Shown here piece by piece: positions 1 to 8,877 of a stretch of 64,000 nt of DNA; within the stretch, counting starts at the first letter, position 1, and each line of letters opens with the position of its first letter. The notes beneath the pieces are model-generated. The model did no database searches and was not told the origin of the DNA. It was given only the letters and a program-made list of their open reading frames with translations. The translations under genes were made by a program, and so were the position numbers. The DNA is from Sporosarcina cascadiensis (GTDB lineage Bacteria; Bacillota; Bacilli; Bacillales_A; Planococcaceae): assembly GCF_009650995.1 (NCBI RefSeq), contig NZ_WHVV01000008.1:106682-170681 (forward strand). Direction: 5' to 3'.

Positions 1-163
1 CTGGCTCGGTTGCGGCAAAATATAAATTTCTATGTAAACTGCAGCCCTACGTATGAAAATGTACACATCTAGTTTCTTCATCTATCAGCAGACCATGAAC
101 TTCAATTTCCAGCTCTCTCACTTGGTATCCACCCACTTCATTTGATACACTTAATCGTAACAT
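1..163 (-). pseudogene. Decayed CHY zinc-finger protein, 5' part, runs off the window
   Basis: Reading leftward from an ATG at 163, a 38-codon frame contains EVHGLLIDEETRCVHFHT, which matches my memory of the start of CHY zinc-finger proteins (HGL.IDEETRCVH). The frame stops at a TAG at 47-49, just where the family continues with its KFKCC core. A KFIFCRNR-like stretch follows in another frame, so a frameshift or stop has broken the gene. Only the first part lies in the window, so the rest cannot be judged. It is divergent from the nitronate monooxygenase gene. Identification is from motif memory only; a short unrelated peptide is the alternative. Confidence 0.42.
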
Positions 164-194
164 GAAAATTATGACTTCTTAGGAGGAGAATTAG

Positions 195-1220
195 TTGCAG
201 CAAACTTTAACTGATCTATCAAAATATCCTCTCGTACAAGCGCCTATGGCAGGCGTGACGACACCTGAGTTTGTGGCTGCCTGTTCAGAAGCAGGTGCAC
301 TGGGTTCTATCGGAGCCGGCTACCTATCTGCAGAAGACACAAGGCAGTTTATCCAGGAAGTGAAACAGCTGACTTCCAAACCATTTCAAGTAAATCTTTT
401 CGTTCCTGAAAAGACCGCAGCAAGTGAAGATCAGATTAGAAAAGCGATTCAGGCGTTGAAGCCGATTGCGGATCAGCTGGGGCTTCACGTTGACAAGCCT
501 GTATTTTCATCAACTGAGTTTAAAGATCAAATCGATGTGATTATTGAAGAAAAAGTTCAAGCTTGTTCATTTACTTTCGGACTCCCCCAACAAGCAATCA
601 TTGACAGATTAAAACAACACGAAATCTGCCTCATTGGAACTGCCACAACCATAAAGGAAGCACAGCAGGCAGAGCAGGCCGGTATGGACGCAGTCGTTCT
701 TCAAGGAAGCGAAGCGGGCGGCCATCGCGGCTCATTCAGTGGTGATCTGGAATTAGTGCCGCTGGATCTGCTGTTGGATGAAGCCCGCAAGATCATTCAA
801 ATTCCGATAATTGCTGCGGGCGGTATTGCAACAAAAGAACAGATTGACCGTTTGCAGAAAGTAGGAGCTGCAGCTGTACAGATTGGTACAGCTTTACTTA
901 CAGCAAATGAAAGCGGCGCCAACCCGTATTATAAAGAAGCCCTTCTGCAAGCCGAAGAACAATCTACCGTTTTGACAAAAGTATTTTCAGGTAAATTGGC
1001 ACGCGGCATAAAAAATTCTTTCATTAATCAAATGGAGAACTCACCCATTGCGCCGTATCCGTTTCAAAATGATTTGACTAAACCGCTGAGGAGCGCTGCT
1101 GCAAAGCAAGGGAAATCAGGGTATCTGTCATTATGGGCCGGTGAGAATGTGCATCTGTGCAGAAGAGGCAGTGTAAAAGAAATAATCGAGGAACTGGCTG
1201 ATACTCACACAGCTCCCTAA
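195..1220 (+). CDS. Nitronate monooxygenase family FMN enzyme
   Basis: A 341-aa TIM-barrel flavoprotein of the nitronate monooxygenase/2-nitropropane dioxygenase family, which oxidises alkyl nitronates such as propionate-3-nitronate using FMN. The N-terminus has the family's QAPMAGVTTPEF, the middle carries GSEAGGHRG with the conserved His region near the active site, and the FMN-phosphate segments IPIIAAGGIA and GAAAVQIGTALL follow in order. The length agrees with Bacillus homologues of roughly 340-350 aa. The start is TTG at 195, chosen because AGGAGG lies at 181-186 with eight bases between. Probably cytoplasmic and monocistronic. Some relatives are enoyl-ACP reductases (FabK), but the AGGHRG motif favours nitronate monooxygenase. 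Confidence 0.88.
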   Translation: MQQTLTDLSKYPLVQAPMAGVTTPEFVAACSEAGALGSIGAGYLSAEDTRQFIQEVKQLTSKPFQVNLFVPEKTAASEDQIRKAIQALKPIADQLGLHVDKPVFSSTEFKDQIDVIIEEKVQACSFTFGLPQQAIIDRLKQHEICLIGTATTIKEAQQAEQAGMDAVVLQGSEAGGHRGSFSGDLELVPLDLLLDEARKIIQIPIIAAGGIATKEQIDRLQKVGAAAVQIGTALLTANESGANPYYKEALLQAEEQSTVLTKVFSGKLARGIKNSFINQMENSPIAPYPFQNDLTKPLRSAAAKQGKSGYLSLWAGENVHLCRRGSVKEIIEELADTHTAP

Positions 1221-1302
1221 TAGTTATCAGAATTACGTTTATCAGTTGGCATATAAGGGTAAACACATGCACGTATCTAAAGTATATTCTGAGGTGAACA
1301 TA

Positions 1303-2121
1303 ATGGTAAACAGCTCTTTTAATCAACATACAGCAGAAGAATTTTTAGCACAGCATAAAGAAGCCTTTGAGCAGGAGCTTTTCAAACAGGCTGTCAACGT
1401 AAAGGATAAAGTCAAAGAGATTCTGCAAATCGGTAATATCGATTTGATAAATAATGCACATAAACTCGTTACGTATGTTATTTGGGGTGAAGAAGAGAAT
1501 TTATACAAATTTGCCAAACAGGAAGGTATTGCCTGGTCGACTTTTTCATTGACTCTTGATCTAAAACTTGAATGGGTGCAAGCAATTCGCCGGACTTTGT
1601 GGATCTTCATTCAGCGGATGATAAAAGAATATAACATCAAGAACTATGACTTTTTTGAATTAGAAGAACAAGTCAATAATCGGATCGATCTCTTTTTAAA
1701 TGAATTTTTCATTAATTATTCTACATATAAAGATGCCCTGCTTCGCGAACAGCGCAATTTGGTTGAAAATTTATCGGTCCCGATTATTCCCATTACGCCG
1801 GTAGTGAGTATTCTGCCGTTAATTGGAACCTTGGACTATTTCCGCGCTAAAATTATGGAAGAACGGGTTTTGACGGAGATCTCCAAAAGGCAAATCCAAA
1901 CGCTGATTATCGATTTATCAGGTATAGCAGAAATGGATACAGAAGTAGTTGATCAGTTTCTGAAGATGATTGAAGGGGCGAAAATGATGGGTTGTCACGC
2001 GATCATCACTGGACTTAAGCCCGAGGTTGTGCGAAATATTATCGCACTAGGCGTTGTCTTCGATTCACAGACACAGACATGGGGCACCTTGCAGCAAGCA
2101 CTGAATATGTATTTTCAGTAA
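1303..2121 (+). CDS. RsbR-type stressosome protein with C-terminal STAS domain
   Basis: A 272-aa RsbT co-antagonist family protein. Residues 1-150 form an all-helical, globin-like sensor region and about 160-272 form a STAS domain of the type that scaffolds the stressosome and restrains the kinase RsbT in general stress signalling. The STAS core shows LPLIGTLDYFRAK and IIDLSGIAEMDT. In Bacillus RsbRA two threonines in these motifs are phosphorylated by RsbT; here the second is kept (Thr213) but the first is Tyr179, so this paralogue may be regulated differently. The ATG at 1303 is preferred over an upstream TTG at 1246 because GAGGTG lies at 1291-1296. No rsbS or rsbT is adjacent, as is usual for satellite RsbR genes. 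Confidence 0.82.
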   Translation: MVNSSFNQHTAEEFLAQHKEAFEQELFKQAVNVKDKVKEILQIGNIDLINNAHKLVTYVIWGEEENLYKFAKQEGIAWSTFSLTLDLKLEWVQAIRRTLWIFIQRMIKEYNIKNYDFFELEEQVNNRIDLFLNEFFINYSTYKDALLREQRNLVENLSVPIIPITPVVSILPLIGTLDYFRAKIMEERVLTEISKRQIQTLIIDLSGIAEMDTEVVDQFLKMIEGAKMMGCHAIITGLKPEVVRNIIALGVVFDSQTQTWGTLQQALNMYFQ

Positions 2122-2153
2122 ACAAGCGATACCCTTTGAGGTATCGCTTGTTT
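2120..2153. terminator. Bidirectional hairpin terminator between convergent genes
   Basis: A perfect 14-bp stem (arms 2120-2133 and 2140-2153) with a 6-base loop overlaps the stop codons of both the RsbR-like gene and the convergent YqcI-like gene. It can serve both strands. Confidence 0.85.
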
Positions 2154-2883
2154 ACATTTCTTTATGGCTGAACGGGCATTTCCCTGTTAGGGGTTCGCAG
2201 TCATCGCCGATGAAAAATTGTTTCCATTCATTGTGTGACGGATCTCCAAAGTGACTGATATCCGGATGCTTCGGCAGATTATCCCAGACTTCTACCCGCT
2301 CCCGAACTTTTTCCCGCGAGTTGATGCCGCCTTTCTCTGTACCTTCTAAACCTTTGAATATTTTTCGCGGCTGAAATCCAATGACCATGCCGTTGCCGAG
2401 ATCGCGCGTTTTCCTCTGCTTGTAGGCAGGTGCATTTCCGAAGGCAAAAATCGGCTCTCCATGAAAACGGAAATCCCATAAGTGATGATCTGGATCGCGC
2501 GGTGCGTCGGCAGGCCACTCCACTTTATCTTCTGTATGTAAATATTGAAGAATATCCCAAAACTGCTGACGGTACTCTTCCAGCGATCCTTCGGTTTCAA
2601 ACGGCTCAACAAATACAAACAGCCCGTGCCGCTTATGTTTAGGGTTATCAAATAAGGCCAAAAAAGCTTCCAATGCTTCAGGAAGATCAGACCAATCGTC
2701 CTGAGAGATATAGGCATATCGTAATTCGCCCTTTAATTCCCCGCTCATACCGAAATAGCAGGGAAATGTTTTATCAGTCACAATATCATGGAATGTCTGA
2801 TATTCCTGCAGCAGCCACTCCGGCAAATCTTTGCGCTCTGAAAAATCTTCTTTCGTCAATAAAGCATTTGATGTCTGGATCAA
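2152..2883 (-). CDS. YqcI/YcgG family protein
   Basis: A YqcI/YcgG-family protein of 243 aa; the family is widespread in Bacillus and actinobacteria and has no firmly established biochemical role. Recognisable stretches include PCYFGMSGELKGELRYAY, WPADAPRDPDHHLWDF and the C-terminal CEPLTGKCPF. A longer frame could start at 2967, but there is no ribosome site there. I choose the TTG at 2881-2883, preceded by AAGGGGGA at 2891-2898 with a seven-base gap, giving a length close to Bacillus YqcI. Cys and His residues near the C-terminus are noticeable, but a metal role is only speculation. Transcribed alone, convergent with the RsbR-like gene. Confidence 0.75.
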   Translation of the reverse strand: MIQTSNALLTKEDFSERKDLPEWLLQEYQTFHDIVTDKTFPCYFGMSGELKGELRYAYISQDDWSDLPEALEAFLALFDNPKHKRHGLFVFVEPFETEGSLEEYRQQFWDILQYLHTEDKVEWPADAPRDPDHHLWDFRFHGEPIFAFGNAPAYKQRKTRDLGNGMVIGFQPRKIFKGLEGTEKGGINSREKVRERVEVWDNLPKHPDISHFGDPSHNEWKQFFIGDDCEPLTGKCPFSHKEM

Positions 2884-3014
2884 CGGTTTATCCCCCTTCG
2901 ACTTACTATACTGTACTATGAATACCCTAACTTTCTGGTAATGAAACATATCAGGCTGCAAGTTCATAGAGCGTATCGGGTCATTCAGTTGGAAAAGAAC
3001 CGCTGATCTCCCAT

Positions 3015-4040
3015 CTAGTCTATAGCATTAAGTTTCACTTCAGTTGGACTTTTCCCGTCTCTGTCAATTCTATATAAATGGTAGTCAGATGTACGCTGAC
3101 CAAAGCCGCGGTCTACCATAAAATAGATTTTATCATCCGCCCCAAGTTTTGGATTCGATGAGGATTCTTTTAATGCCGTCAGCTGTTCCGTCTTATACGT
3201 TCTCCAATTAAAAGTGAACAGTTCATATTCATAGGTCCCGTTTTCATCTGTCCCCCCGACTGCCTGATAAACAATTTCCTGACTTTCCGGGATAATGACA
3301 AAATCGTAAATATCGTCTGCCTGTACCGGACTGCTGATTATCGACTTTTCATCTGGATTATTCAGTGGAATTTCAAAAATTCGCTGACTCGAAGAAAATA
3401 TATCATCTGCCGTTTCCGCATGCTCATCATCATCCATCTGTACAAATACAGAATTTTTTTCTGCCGATACCTGCAGAGACATCATACTGTATTTCTTCAT
3501 ATCCGTATGTTTCGTCTGTTTTTTCTCTGTTAAATGATAACTGTATACATCAAATTCATGAGGTCTTTCCGAAGCGACCGGCGAATAATTCGTCACGATA
3601 CCCGCCTGCAAATAAAACAGTACATCCGGAGTCTTCGGATCAAACACCAATTCCGTAATCAGAGAATCTGAGGAAAAGACCATTTTATCTTCCTCTTTTT
3701 CCAAATCATAAATATGCACTTCTGTTTCTTCACTCGTTTCAAGCTCTTTTTCCGCCACCGTGTAGGCCAGCATTTTGCCGTCACTGGAAAATACAGTATC
3801 AGTAATCGCATCTTCAACCGGCAATTGTACAAGAGGCTTTTCTTCGTTGCTGACAAATAAATTCGCAACCCCTTTTTCATATGTTATATAAGCAATATCC
3901 CCGTTTGCAGATACATCATATACATCCGTCAATCCTGCCTGCTTTTCATTGTCATCCTTGTCGAACATCAACCCGAGAATAATGAATGCAAACGTCAGGA
4001 ACGCTATAAAACTTAATAAGACTACCAGCGATTTTTTCAT
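3015..4040 (-). CDS. Membrane-anchored beta-propeller-like protein
   Basis: A 341-aa protein with one N-terminal membrane anchor (about residues 4-26, hydrophobic after MKK) and an extracytoplasmic domain with TolB/WD40-like blade repeats such as VFSSDGKMLAYT and DVLFYLQAG. The start at 4040 follows AAGGGGG; the frame is open further upstream but lacks a ribosome site. It lies 13 bases downstream of the permease-prefix membrane protein and behind the PadR gene, so the three are probably one operon. A sensor, scaffold or substrate-binding role at the cell surface is possible, but no function can be assigned. I am sure of the anchor and fairly sure of the propeller-like fold. Confidence 0.6.
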   Translation of the reverse strand: MKKSLVVLLSFIAFLTFAFIILGLMFDKDDNEKQAGLTDVYDVSANGDIAYITYEKGVANLFVSNEEKPLVQLPVEDAITDTVFSSDGKMLAYTVAEKELETSEETEVHIYDLEKEEDKMVFSSDSLITELVFDPKTPDVLFYLQAGIVTNYSPVASERPHEFDVYSYHLTEKKQTKHTDMKKYSMMSLQVSAEKNSVFVQMDDDEHAETADDIFSSSQRIFEIPLNNPDEKSIISSPVQADDIYDFVIIPESQEIVYQAVGGTDENGTYEYELFTFNWRTYKTEQLTALKESSSNPKLGADDKIYFMVDRGFGQRTSDYHLYRIDRDGKSPTEVKLNAID

Positions 4041-4053
4041 ATAGTTTCCCCCT

Positions 4054-4938
4054 TCACATTCCCGTAAGCCCAAATGTTCTGAACAGCCAAATACCTGCAG
4101 CTGCCCCAACCAGCAGTATTTCAAAAAACGCCACAGCATAAGCGGGTGCTTTCAGCTTCAAAGCTAAGAGCTTCAGCTGGACCATATAGAAAATCCCCCA
4201 AAATATAAGCGGTATCAGAATCACCAAGAATACAGCATTCATTTCTCCAGCGAACAGCATGATTGCCCAAACAAAGAATAATGTAATAAAAGTCAGAATA
4301 ATTCCTATGGTGATATTAATAAAATGAATCCACTTCGCATGTTTTTGCAGCGACTGTTTGGATGAAGGAAAATCATAAATAGTCGTACGGTAAACTAAAA
4401 TAATAGAAAGCAGCACAATGGCGTACGAGAATATACTCAGTACGGCGGAATAACTTAAATCTAAATCCGCAGCCAGCAGACTGCCTGCAGCAAATACCGC
4501 TATATGACTGAGCAGCAGCCCATTCATCCACAGGCGGCGATTCATCGATTGAACTGGACGCAGTGTGACAGTTAAAATGAATGCACTTACTATTACGGCT
4601 AATAGCAACCAGATCATATGAGCGTCGCCGCGGGTAAATAATTGCAGTGCATATACACTGTACGCAAAAATCAATGAGGCACTTGAAAGAATCAGCATCA
4701 TTTCCCTTCGGTATGGATACATCGCCTGCTGCAGCTGTTTTCCTACTTCTTTGTCGTCGCCAAAATTCAACATAGCCATCTGAACCGCCTCCTCTTTCGA
4801 ATACCCTTGATTATGCAGGTCTTCAAACGCACATTGCAGATGACTGAGCAATTCTTCGCTCAAATCATTGCGTTCTTCCTGATTACTGTCCGTCTGCCTG
4901 ACGATGCCCTTGACAAAACGCTCAAATACTTCACTCAT
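4054..4938 (-). CDS. Permease-prefix-domain membrane protein
   Basis: A 294-aa protein. Residues 1-85 are a soluble helical 'permease prefix' domain (LSEELLSHLQ, YSKEEAVQMAMLNFGD), and the rest holds about seven or eight hydrophobic segments. Such proteins are typically encoded next to PadR repressors and often to FtsX-like permeases; here the permease domain itself is absent. The start codon (4936-4938) overlaps the PadR stop codon as ATGA, strong evidence of translational coupling. A longer in-frame start at 4980 lies inside the PadR gene and is rejected. Function is unknown; a PadR-controlled envelope-stress or export role is inference. Confidence 0.65.
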   Translation of the reverse strand: MSEVFERFVKGIVRQTDSNQEERNDLSEELLSHLQCAFEDLHNQGYSKEEAVQMAMLNFGDDKEVGKQLQQAMYPYRREMMLILSSASLIFAYSVYALQLFTRGDAHMIWLLLAVIVSAFILTVTLRPVQSMNRRLWMNGLLLSHIAVFAAGSLLAADLDLSYSAVLSIFSYAIVLLSIILVYRTTIYDFPSSKQSLQKHAKWIHFINITIGIILTFITLFFVWAIMLFAGEMNAVFLVILIPLIFWGIFYMVQLKLLALKLKAPAYAVAFFEILLVGAAAGIWLFRTFGLTGM

Positions 4939-5258
4939 GTCAGACCATCCGAACTTTTGCGGACAAGTGCGTTCATCCACTCCCAGTTTTCCTGCTTGTT
5001 CTCCAGTGCCAAACCGCCTTCATCAGTCAGCCGGTAGTATTTCCTCCGGCCGCTATCCGTTTCCTTCCAGTACGACTCCACCCAGCTCTTTTTTTCCAGT
5101 CGCTTAAGAGCAGCATATAGTGTACCTTCACTCATTTCGTACGTGTCGTTGCTTAACTCTTTTAAAACTTTGACAATCTCATAGCCATATAAATCACGCT
5201 GCGAAATCAGTGATAATAAAATCAAGTCGATACTGCCTTTCATCATTTCCTGATCCAT
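4935..5258 (-). CDS. PadR family transcriptional repressor
   Basis: A 107-aa winged-helix protein of the PadR family. It has the hallmark N-terminus (MDQEMMKGSIDLILLSLI), the helix-turn-helix YGYEIVKVLKEL, the wing region EGTLYAALKRLEKK and GRRKYYRLTDEG, then a short C-terminal helix for dimerisation. The ATG at 5256-5258 is chosen over a GTG nine bases upstream because AGAGGTG precedes it at proper distance. It is the first gene of a three-gene set with the permease-prefix and propeller-like proteins. Its promoter carries a perfect 12-bp palindrome between -35 and -10, so autorepression of the operon is very likely. The inducer cannot be read from sequence. Confidence 0.9.
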   Translation of the reverse strand: MDQEMMKGSIDLILLSLISQRDLYGYEIVKVLKELSNDTYEMSEGTLYAALKRLEKKSWVESYWKETDSGRRKYYRLTDEGGLALENKQENWEWMNALVRKSSDGLT

Positions 5259-5279
5259 TCTATTCACCTCTTTTTATAC

Positions 5280-5308
5280 ATACTAGCACGATGTACATCG
5301 CATTACAA
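5280..5308 (-). promoter_or_regulatory. Sigma-A promoter with embedded PadR operator
   Basis: On the minus strand, -35 TTGTAA (5303-5308) and -10 TAGTAT (5280-5285) are separated by 17 bases. The spacer contains the perfect palindrome CGATGTACATCG (5289-5300), whose ATGT/ACAT halves resemble known PadR operators. Binding there would block RNA polymerase, fitting autorepression of the downstream padR operon. Confidence 0.65.
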
Positions 5309-5327
5309 TGTATCGACCGAAAAATAA

Positions 5328-5355
5328 CACCTTACCGAGTTTATTCGATAAGGTG
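5328..5355 (-). terminator. Hairpin terminator after the CMD-family gene
   Basis: Arms 5328-5338 and 5345-5355 pair with one mismatch around a six-base loop. Read on the minus strand the hairpin is followed by a T-rich run. It separates the CMD-like gene from the padR promoter. Confidence 0.7.
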
Positions 5356-5363
5356 CAGGCATA

Positions 5364-5732
5364 TTATTGGATAGGATTCGGGTCTTCCGTCAATTCGTCG
5401 ACTGTCTGCATGACCAGTGTCACTGCCTGGCTCAATGCACTGCCGCCGCCCAGAGCAGCCGCCACGCCTACTGCTTCTAAAATTTCCACTTCTGTACATC
5501 CTGCGTCAACACAGCCTTTCGTATGGTAGACGATACAGTATTCGCTGTGAGCATATACACTGACAGCCAATGCGATTAGATGCTTATGTTTCTGACTGAT
5601 TTCGCCTTCCTCAAAACCGACTTCCGAAAACGCATTGAACGATTTCACCAAGCTCGGTACCTTCTCCATCATCATGCCCATGCCCATTTTGTAATCCTGC
5701 AGCACGGCGTCTGTAAATGTGATTTCCTCCAT
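5364..5732 (-). CDS. Carboxymuconolactone decarboxylase (AhpD-like) family protein
   Basis: A 122-aa all-helical protein of the CMD/AhpD-like family. The core is HKHLIALAVSVYAHSEYC followed by IVYHTKGC, with the family's Glu-x-Cys...His arrangement, then AGCTEVEILEAVGVAAALGG. AhpD enzymes use CxxC for peroxidase recycling; here there is one Cys at that position and a separate Cys eight residues on, so a classic CxxC is absent and peroxidase activity is uncertain. The start follows GGAGGG at a normal spacing. The gene has its own terminator and is not obviously linked to an aromatic pathway. Confidence 0.78.
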   Translation of the reverse strand: MEEITFTDAVLQDYKMGMGMMMEKVPSLVKSFNAFSEVGFEEGEISQKHKHLIALAVSVYAHSEYCIVYHTKGCVDAGCTEVEILEAVGVAAALGGGSALSQAVTLVMQTVDELTEDPNPIQ

Positions 5733-5833
5733 TATATTCCCTCCAATTCACCAGTAGTATGTCCGCCGGGTTTGTTTGCTATTCACTAAGAAAGGCAATG
5801 ATATAGACAGCAAATCTAAAGGAGCGGATTCTA

Positions 5834-6331
5834 ATGAAAATTGTCATTACAGGCGATACGCATATTCCTGGAAGAGGAAAAGAACTGCCGCCGCGGCTCG
5901 TTCAGGAATGCGAAACAGCTGATTTAATTTTACATACAGGAGACTGGAAAACGATAGAAGTCTGCGAAATGCTGTCAGAATTTGCAGAAGTACAGGGAGT
6001 AACCGGAAATGTGGATGACAACAAAATGAAAGAGAAATTTCCGCTTCGGCAAGTGATTGAAGCGGAAGGTTTTCGTATTGGGATTGTGCATGGACACGGA
6101 GAGAAAAAGACAACTGAAAGACGTGCAATTGAAGCATTCGATGGGGTGCCGCTCGATGTGCTTGTATTCGGGCACTCCCATATTCCCATGCTTCGTTATA
6201 TGGATCAGACACTGATCATCAACCCCGGCTCCCCCACCGATAAACGCAAACTGCCCCACTATTCATTTGCAGTATTGCATCTCGATAAAGAAATTCGTGC
6301 GGAGATGGTGTTTTACAAACAGAAAGCTTAA
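5834..6331 (+). CDS. YfcE/MJ0936-type metallophosphodiesterase
   Basis: A 165-aa calcineurin-like phosphoesterase of the YfcE family. All dinuclear-metal motifs appear in order: GDTHIPG (residues 7-13), HTGDW, VTGNVDD, VHGHG and GHSHIP, followed by the typical [10 protein letters not shown] tail. Relatives hydrolyse phosphodiesters and are usually Mn-dependent; the natural substrate is normally unknown. The start is preceded by AAAGGAGC. Its stop codon overlaps that of the convergent namA gene (shared bases 6328-6331), so no intergenic terminator exists between them. Confidence 0.88.
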   Translation: MKIVITGDTHIPGRGKELPPRLVQECETADLILHTGDWKTIEVCEMLSEFAEVQGVTGNVDDNKMKEKFPLRQVIEAEGFRIGIVHGHGEKKTTERRAIEAFDGVPLDVLVFGHSHIPMLRYMDQTLIINPGSPTDKRKLPHYSFAVLHLDKEIRAEMVFYKQKA

Positions 6332-7350
6332 GAGAACGTCCAGCCGCGGCTGTATTGAACAGGCGGCTCGATTTCAACTCCCAGTTCCTTCGCGGCAGTG
6401 TACGGCCAATAAGGATCACGAAGCAATTCCCGCGCAAGCAAAACGATATCCGCTCTGCCATTTTGCAGAATTTCTTCCGCCTGCACCGCAGAAGTGATCA
6501 GTCCAACCGCTCCAGTGGGAATATCCGCTTCTTTGCGGACTTGTTCTGCGTAAGGCACTTGGTAACCCGGAAATGCATTAATTTTTGCCGGGACAACCGC
6601 ACCTGAGCTGACATCGATTAAATCCACGCCCTGCTCTTTCATCCAGCGTGCCATTTCCACGTATTGCGCTGTATCCATGCCGCCCTCCGTATAATCCTCT
6701 GCAGAAATACGGACGAACAGCGGTCCTTCCCATACCGAACGTACGGCGTCAATCACTTGTCGTAATAGCCGATAGCGATTTTCTGCAGAGCCGCCGTATT
6801 CATCAGTCCGCTTATTAGAAAGCGGCGATAAAAACTCATTGATCAGATAACCATGTGCCGCGTGAATTTCAATTACTTCGAAGCCTGCCTGCTTAGATCG
6901 TACAGCAGCCGCCTTAAAAGCTTCGATCGTTACTTTAATATCTTCAATTGTCATCTCAGCCGGCGTCTTATATTCCCCGCTGAATGCAATCGCACTTGGT
7001 GCGTAGATTGACCCGTCTACCGTCGCTTTTCTGCCGGCATGCGCCAGCTGAATACCCGTACGTGAACCATGCTGTTTCATTAAGCGGACAATTTCCGCCA
7101 GCCCTTCAATATGATTATCTGACCAGATGCCGAGGTCTTCATTTGAAATTCTGCCCTGCGGCTGAACCGCTGTCGCCTCGACGATAATCAGTCCGACTTG
7201 GCCCACCGCACGTGTTGGATAATGAGTTTTATGCCAGTCTTCTACTTTTCCGTCTTGATTATGCGAAGAATACATACACATCGGCGACATAGCGATACGA
7301 TTTTTGAACTCTACTCCCCGAATTGTAAAAGGTGAAAATAAAGTTGTCAT
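6328..7350 (-). CDS. namA: NADPH dehydrogenase NamA (old yellow enzyme)
   Basis: A 340-aa FMN oxidoreductase of the YqjM/NamA class, which reduces alpha,beta-unsaturated carbonyls and nitro compounds with NADPH in oxidative and electrophile defence. Class markers are visible: [15 protein letters not shown], with the redox-tuning Cys25 and Tyr27 equivalent to Cys26/Tyr28 of Yqj[18 protein letters not shown] with the substrate-binding His pair; and the barrel end GAVGLITSA...[17 protein letters not shown]. The ATG at 7350 is preceded by AAGGAGGA; the frame is open further upstream without a ribosome site. Length agrees with B. subtilis NamA (338 aa). Confidence 0.93.
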   Translation of the reverse strand: MTTLFSPFTIRGVEFKNRIAMSPMCMYSSHNQDGKVEDWHKTHYPTRAVGQVGLIIVEATAVQPQGRISNEDLGIWSDNHIEGLAEIVRLMKQHGSRTGIQLAHAGRKATVDGSIYAPSAIAFSGEYKTPAEMTIEDIKVTIEAFKAAAVRSKQAGFEVIEIHAAHGYLINEFLSPLSNKRTDEYGGSAENRYRLLRQVIDAVRSVWEGPLFVRISAEDYTEGGMDTAQYVEMARWMKEQGVDLIDVSSGAVVPAKINAFPGYQVPYAEQVRKEADIPTGAVGLITSAVQAEEILQNGRADIVLLARELLRDPYWPYTAAKELGVEIEPPVQYSRGWTFS

Positions 7351-7500
7351 GAATTTGTCCTCCTTGAATAACAGATAGAAAAAGTATAGCAAATCTGCAT
7401 AAGATTTAACTGATTCAGGATTGAAGGAAGCAAAATGAAACATATGGATGCGGGGAAACGTATAGGATGTAAAGAGGAAGTGAAAGGAGCCTGATAATTT

Positions 7501-8124
7501 TTGAATCCATTACTGACCATTTGGACACAGCCGAAACGGACAATTGAATATGTATTGGAACATAAAACATGGAGCTACAGCGTTTTTATTTTAGCTTTGA
7601 CCTCACTGAGCTTGGGATTAACGGTTTTTGAGAACTCAGGGTTTCTATTGGGACTGCCGCTCATTGCAATTGTCATGATTGGCATAATTTTTTCTTTTAC
7701 CGGCGGAGTCATCGGCTGGTTCATCAATGCCGGGCTTTACACGTGGGTAGGCAAATGGCTTGGCGGGAGCGGAAACTTTAAAGACATGGCGACAGTGACG
7801 CTGCTTGGCTCCATCCCAATGATCTGGATATTTCCTTTTAATTTTCTGATGCTTGCGATCTACGGAAAGGATTTATTTATTGATTCGAGTACTACGCCGT
7901 TTTCGGGTCCGGTGCCGTTCGGCGTGACCCTGTTTTCAAATCTGCTGATGATTGGTCTCGGTGTATTCAGTACGGTAATCGTTTCAAAGTCGATCGGTGT
8001 GGTCCATCAGTTTTCCGCATGGCGAGGTTTTGGAACGATTATGATTATTGTCGGTATACTGTTAGCGCTAATGATTCCATTTTTCATTCTGCTGTTCATG
8101 TTTTTATTTATGGTTGGTGTTTAA
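7501..8124 (+). CDS. Yip1-domain membrane protein
   Basis: A 207-aa membrane protein with about five hydrophobic segments and the Yip1-family N-terminus ([20 protein letters not shown]), followed by a loop [20 protein letters not shown]. Bacterial Yip1-domain proteins have no well-defined role; they are often linked to envelope functions. The start is a TTG with GGAG eleven bases upstream, somewhat far but the best available. No clear terminator follows. Confidence 0.75.
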   Translation: MNPLLTIWTQPKRTIEYVLEHKTWSYSVFILALTSLSLGLTVFENSGFLLGLPLIAIVMIGIIFSFTGGVIGWFINAGLYTWVGKWLGGSGNFKDMATVTLLGSIPMIWIFPFNFLMLAIYGKDLFIDSSTTPFSGPVPFGVTLFSNLLMIGLGVFSTVIVSKSIGVVHQFSAWRGFGTIMIIVGILLALMIPFFILLFMFLFMVGV

Positions 8125-8181
8125 CAGCATGAATTTATTGTGCAGCTGGGACTCTTCCCGCATGAGGGACAGCTTTTACGA

Positions 8182-8745
8182 TTATCCTTTGTATTTATTG
8201 CTACCAGGTAATGCTTTTATAATATTCCAAGCTTCAATTGCATCTTCTCTGTTTTTCCCCTTATTTTCCGGATCCGAAAAATAGTCTCTTGTAAATTGAT
8301 TGTATTCAAATTGTGAACCGATTTGTCTTTTATAGGATGGATCTTTTTTCCTTTCTTCCTCCTCAAGCCATGCTGCAACAACATCGCGATATGTGCTCCC
8401 TGCATTCTCCTTAAAATAATTTTGAATATATGTGGAGAAATGAAATGTTGGAATGACTGATTTAAAGAAAGCCCTAACTGCCTGACTACAACGATGATTT
8501 TCTGTAATGACCGTATCTAAACTTAAGTCTTCCAGTTTTATTTTTTGCGAGGAGGAGCTTCTTTTCCTTATTGGCTTTTGTATTTTTCCTGTTTCAAGAA
8601 ATATAGCAATTCTGTCCGTAATCTCAATTTTAGATCCAGCTGCACTCATACCAGATTCCCTGCAAAAAATTTGTAATTCCTCTTTCAACCAATAAAAATC
8701 TCGAAATTCATTTACTTTTAATTTTTCATCTAATTTTGGTCTCAC
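8182..8745 (-). CDS. SAP-domain / DUF6434-type protein
   Basis: A 187-aa basic protein. Residues about 15-55 form a SAP-like helix-extension-helix putative nucleic-acid-binding motif (WLKEELQIFCRESG, GSKIEITDRIAIFLETG), followed by a Lys/Ser-rich linker and a C-terminal region with two copies of a short pattern: FHFSTYIQNYF...REDVVAAW-like and QFTRDYFSDPE...REDAIEAW. I prefer the GTG at 8743-8745 because GGGGG lies ten bases upstream; the ATG at 8754 would sit almost on the ribosome site, and remembered homologues begin MRP. Codon use is more AT-rich than the neighbours. Function unknown; nucleic-acid contact is inference. Confidence 0.6.
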   Translation of the reverse strand: MRPKLDEKLKVNEFRDFYWLKEELQIFCRESGMSAAGSKIEITDRIAIFLETGKIQKPIRKRSSSSQKIKLEDLSLDTVITENHRCSQAVRAFFKSVIPTFHFSTYIQNYFKENAGSTYRDVVAAWLEEEERKKDPSYKRQIGSQFEYNQFTRDYFSDPENKGKNREDAIEAWNIIKALPGSNKYKG

Positions 8746-8831
8746 TTTATACATTCCCCCTGTTTTATATGCTATTATAATACCAGATTTATCTAAATAG
8801 TAAGCAGCTTTCCTTTATACATTCTATACAA

Positions 8832-8872
8832 AAAAGACGCAAAGCCCTTCTGCATAGGGATTTGCGTCTTTT
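8832..8872. terminator. Bidirectional hairpin terminator
   Basis: Outer 12-bp arms AAAAGACGCAAA (8832-8843) and TTTGCGTCTTTT (8861-8872), with an inner CCCT/AGGG pairing, form a strong hairpin just downstream of the DJ-1/PfpI gene stop. Confidence 0.85.
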
Positions 8873-8877
8873 GTAAA

